Shown: in pieces, positions 62,764-64,000 of the stretch
Layout: every line of letters begins with the position of its first letter
Position numbering within the stretch: the stretch's first letter is position 1
Assembly (NCBI GenBank): GCA_947501265.1
Contig: CANMVY010000002.1
Span: 85,048-149,047 of the forward strand
Origin: Bacteroidota bacterium
GTDB lineage: Bacteria; Bacteroidota; Bacteroidia; UBA7662; CANHCV01
Length of the DNA stretch: 64,000 bases
Direction of reading: 5' to 3'
Made by a program: the position numbers and the translations under genes
The notes under the pieces: generated by a model
Told to the model about the DNA's origin: nothing
Databases searched by the model: none
What the model saw: only the letters and a program-made list of their open reading frames with translations

Positions 62764-63558
62764 ATGTCTGTAAAAATTCGTTTACAACGCCACGGCCGGA
62801 AAGCTAGTCCTTTCTACTATATCGTGGCTTCCGACGCACGTTCACCACGTGATGGTCGTTTCATCGAGAAAATCGGTTCTTACAATCCGGTTACTGTTCC
62901 TGCTACCATTGAATTGAACGTTGATCGTGCAGTTTATTGGTTAGGTGTTGGAGCTCAACCGACCGATTCCGCCCGTGGAATTCTATCCCACAAAGGCGCT
63001 ATGTACAAAAAGCACTTGTTGCGTGGAGTATCGAAAGGTGCATTCACCATGGAAGTTGCTGAAAAAATGTTCCAAGAGTGGTTGGATTCCAAAGGCACTT
63101 CACTTGATCAAGCGAAGAAAGCCAAGGACGACAAAGCTGCGAAGGCGCGTACTGTTCAATTGGCTGCTGAAGCCAAGGTTGCTGCTGAAAAAGCGGCTGC
63201 TATTGCTGCGAAAAACGCTCCAGTTGTAGAAGAAGTTGCCGAGGAAGCTGCTGAAGAAGTTGCTGTTGAAGAAACAGTTGCTGAAGCTCCTGCTGTTGCT
63301 GAAGAGGCTCCGGCTGCTGAAGAGGCTCCGGCTGCTGAAGAAGCTCCCGCTGCTGAAGAAGCCCCCGCTACTGAAGCTCCTGCTGCTGAAGAGGCTCCTG
63401 CTGCTGAAGAAGCTCCCGCAGCTGAAGAGGCTCCTGCTGCTGAAGAAGCTCCCGCAGTTGAAGAAGCTCCCGCTACTGAAGAGGCTCCCGCTACTGAAGA
63501 GGCTCCTGCTGCTGAAGCTCCTGCCACAGAAGAAGGCGAAGCTCCTGCTGCTGAGTAA
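62764..63558 (+). CDS. rpsP: 30S ribosomal protein S16 with long Glu/Ala/Pro C-terminal tail
   Basis: The N-terminal about 80 residues are S16 ([19 protein letters not shown] opening). After a conserved-looking segment to about residue 110 comes an Ala/Lys-rich helical stretch (about 118-150). A highly acidic tail of some 90 residues follows, built of EEAPAA-type units. S16 helps assemble the 30S platform. Typical bacterial S16 is 80-100 residues; extensions are common in Bacteroidota, but this acidic repeat tail is long. The trimming factor RimM is not adjacent. Confidence 0.93.
   Translation: MSVKIRLQRHGRKASPFYYIVASDARSPRDGRFIEKIGSYNPVTVPATIELNVDRAVYWLGVGAQPTDSARGILSHKGAMYKKHLLRGVSKGAFTMEVAEKMFQEWLDSKGTSLDQAKKAKDDKAAKARTVQLAAEAKVAAEKAAAIAAKNAPVVEEVAEEAAEEVAVEETVAEAPAVAEEAPAAEEAPAAEEAPAAEEAPATEAPAAEEAPAAEEAPAAEEAPAAEEAPAVEEAPATEEAPATEEAPAAEAPATEEGEAPAAE
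63280..63546 (+). repeat. 18-bp minisatellite in the rpsP tail
   Basis: About a dozen imperfect 18-bp units (for example GCTGAAGAAGCTCCCGCT) encode EEAPAA, with two shorter 15-bp units. Synonymous changes between GCTCCC, GCTCCT and GCTCCG suggest units duplicated in blocks. Length variation between strains is likely. Confidence 0.88.
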
Positions 63559-63581
63559 TATAAAAAATTCAGAATTAACGA

Positions 63582-63611
63582 AGCCCCTACCAAATGGTAG
63601 GGGCTTTTTCT
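63582..63611 (+). terminator. Intrinsic terminator of rpsP
   Basis: AGCCCCTACCA (63582-63592) pairs with TGGTAGGGGCT (63595-63605), followed by TTTTC. The 11-bp stem is perfect. Confidence 0.92.
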
Positions 63612-63660
63612 TTGTATTCCATCAACAGAACTTTTCTTTCGACTAAATTTCAATTTTTCC

Positions 63661-63668
63661 TATCTTTA
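63661..63668 (+). promoter_or_regulatory. Candidate -7 element of the truncated last gene
   Basis: TATCTTTA (one mismatch to TAnnTTTG) is followed by ACGC and the ATG at 63673, the same 4-bp spacing as at ffh, pcm and others. Confidence 0.42.
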
Positions 63669-63672
63669 ACGC

Positions 63673-64000
63673 ATGGGAGAAATCCAAAATCAAGAAAACA
63701 TCCTTTTAATTTTTCAAAAAATCATCGAGCAAGAGAGCAAAACTTCAACGTATAAGTTTGCCCTTCTACGCGCTGTAATTGATCTCATAACCGCTCAATC
63801 GCCCCATATCGAAGATCGCGCTACACATGTGGCTATTCCAGTGCAATTAGTCAGCGATAAATGGTTGTTTTATTATTGGGATTTGATCGCTGAAAATTAT
63901 TCCCAAATTCATTCTGGGAGAAATTTAGCCTTTGAAGAACAACTTCGGGAATTACAAAAAAACCATTCCATTCAAAACTATTGGGATTTTAAACAAGAGT
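63673..64000 (+). CDS. Unidentified protein, N-terminal 109 residues (cut by window edge)
   Basis: An open frame starts MGEIQNQENILLIFQKII and runs to the window end. The segment ESKTSTYKFALLRAVIDL (about 21-38) recalls the N-terminus of some uncharacterised HNH nuclease-like proteins, but no catalytic motif is in view and I do not assign it. There is no signal peptide. The sequence is coding-like, with a candidate -7 box 4 bp before the ATG. It begins about 60 bp after the rpsP terminator and may open an accessory region to the right. Confidence 0.6.
   Translation, partial: MGEIQNQENILLIFQKIIEQESKTSTYKFALLRAVIDLITAQSPHIEDRATHVAIPVQLVSDKWLFYYWDLIAENYSQIHSGRNLAFEEQLRELQKNHSIQNYWDFKQE

Noticed and set aside
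63280-63546. Direct repeats that might suggest a CRISPR array
   Set aside because: Units are contiguous without spacers and encode an in-frame EEAPAA peptide repeat.
63156-63653. Ala/Ser/Gly-rich minus-strand frame and Leu/Lys-rich frames over the rpsP tail
   Set aside because: These are alternative readings of the 18-bp repeat; the S16 frame has an N-terminal domain, a promoter and a terminator.

Overview
This window is bacterial chromosome from a Bacteroidota member, most likely Flavobacteriales or a close relative. Three things support this. Promoters repeatedly show the Bacteroidota -7 element TAnnTTTG, sometimes with an upstream TTTG. Conserved Bacteroidota gene orders are present: sufBCDSE-sufT, ftsX-DUF3098-uppP-truB-ribF, and miaB-sigma54 activator-lptE-secG next to groES-groEL. 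There is also a type IX secretion sorting domain, an S46 peptidase and an extended S16. The DNA is moderately AT-rich and densely packed, with many ATGA or TAATG start/stop overlaps. I found no insertion sequence, prophage, CRISPR array or rRNA. One tRNA (Leu, CAA) is present.

Layout. 1-1412 (minus): a truncated GH109-type oxidoreductase/glycosidase and a secreted nuclease. 1470-6227 (plus): a coupled envelope operon with a LysM protein, MsbA-like exporter, glycosyltransferase and O-antigen-ligase-like protein. 6273-9586: RseP, a secreted hypothetical, tRNA-Leu, a membrane protein and a Nudix hydrolase. 9638-14924: the SUF iron-sulfur operon, then an E2 acyltransferase. 16320-18870 (minus): FTCD, Idi and a hypothetical. 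18959-19052: a probable remnant of an outer-membrane protein gene, followed by dprA. 20216-25814: a barrel protein, a rhomboid protease and a T9SS subtilase. 25861-29003: sucC, a Sua5/YciO protein, an RlpA-like protein and pcm. 29105-33873: a lipoprotein, a polyprenyl-phosphate sugar transferase and an M16 peptidase pair. 33862-36042 (minus): a ChrA-type transporter and an Fe(II)/2OG oxygenase. 36192-37637: HtrA. 37663-41288 (minus): MscS, arginine decarboxylase and an MFS transporter. 41297-47673 (minus): hisS-hutH-ftsX-DUF3098-uppP-truB-ribF. 47745-54189 (minus): groEL-groES, then secG-TPR-lptE-sigma54 activator-miaB. 54314-57814 (plus): proline dehydrogenase, an alkyltransferase-like protein, a DUF3052/YdeI-like fusion and a class III aminotransferase. 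57807-61329 (minus): a response regulator, DedA and an S46 peptidase. 61387-end (plus): ffh, rpsP and an unidentified truncated gene.

Most of the content is housekeeping and envelope biology. Cell-surface functions recur: polysaccharide export and ligation, lipid-linked sugar initiation, undecaprenyl phosphate recycling, LptE, SecG, SRP, FtsX, RseP, HtrA and RlpA. Amino-acid catabolism genes (hutH, FTCD, proline dehydrogenase, aminotransferase, S46 dipeptidyl peptidase, subtilase) suggest a protein- or peptide-consuming lifestyle, but the pathways are scattered and incomplete here.

I did not find a clear new defence or mobile system. The items most worth a second look are: a recurring promoter-to-ATG arrangement that predicts leaderless mRNAs; two perfect inverted DnaA boxes in the AT-rich gap at 36.1 kb; a decayed outer-membrane gene tail with an apparent 7-bp slippage deletion; an inverted repeat upstream of groES; and several unusual domain fusions.
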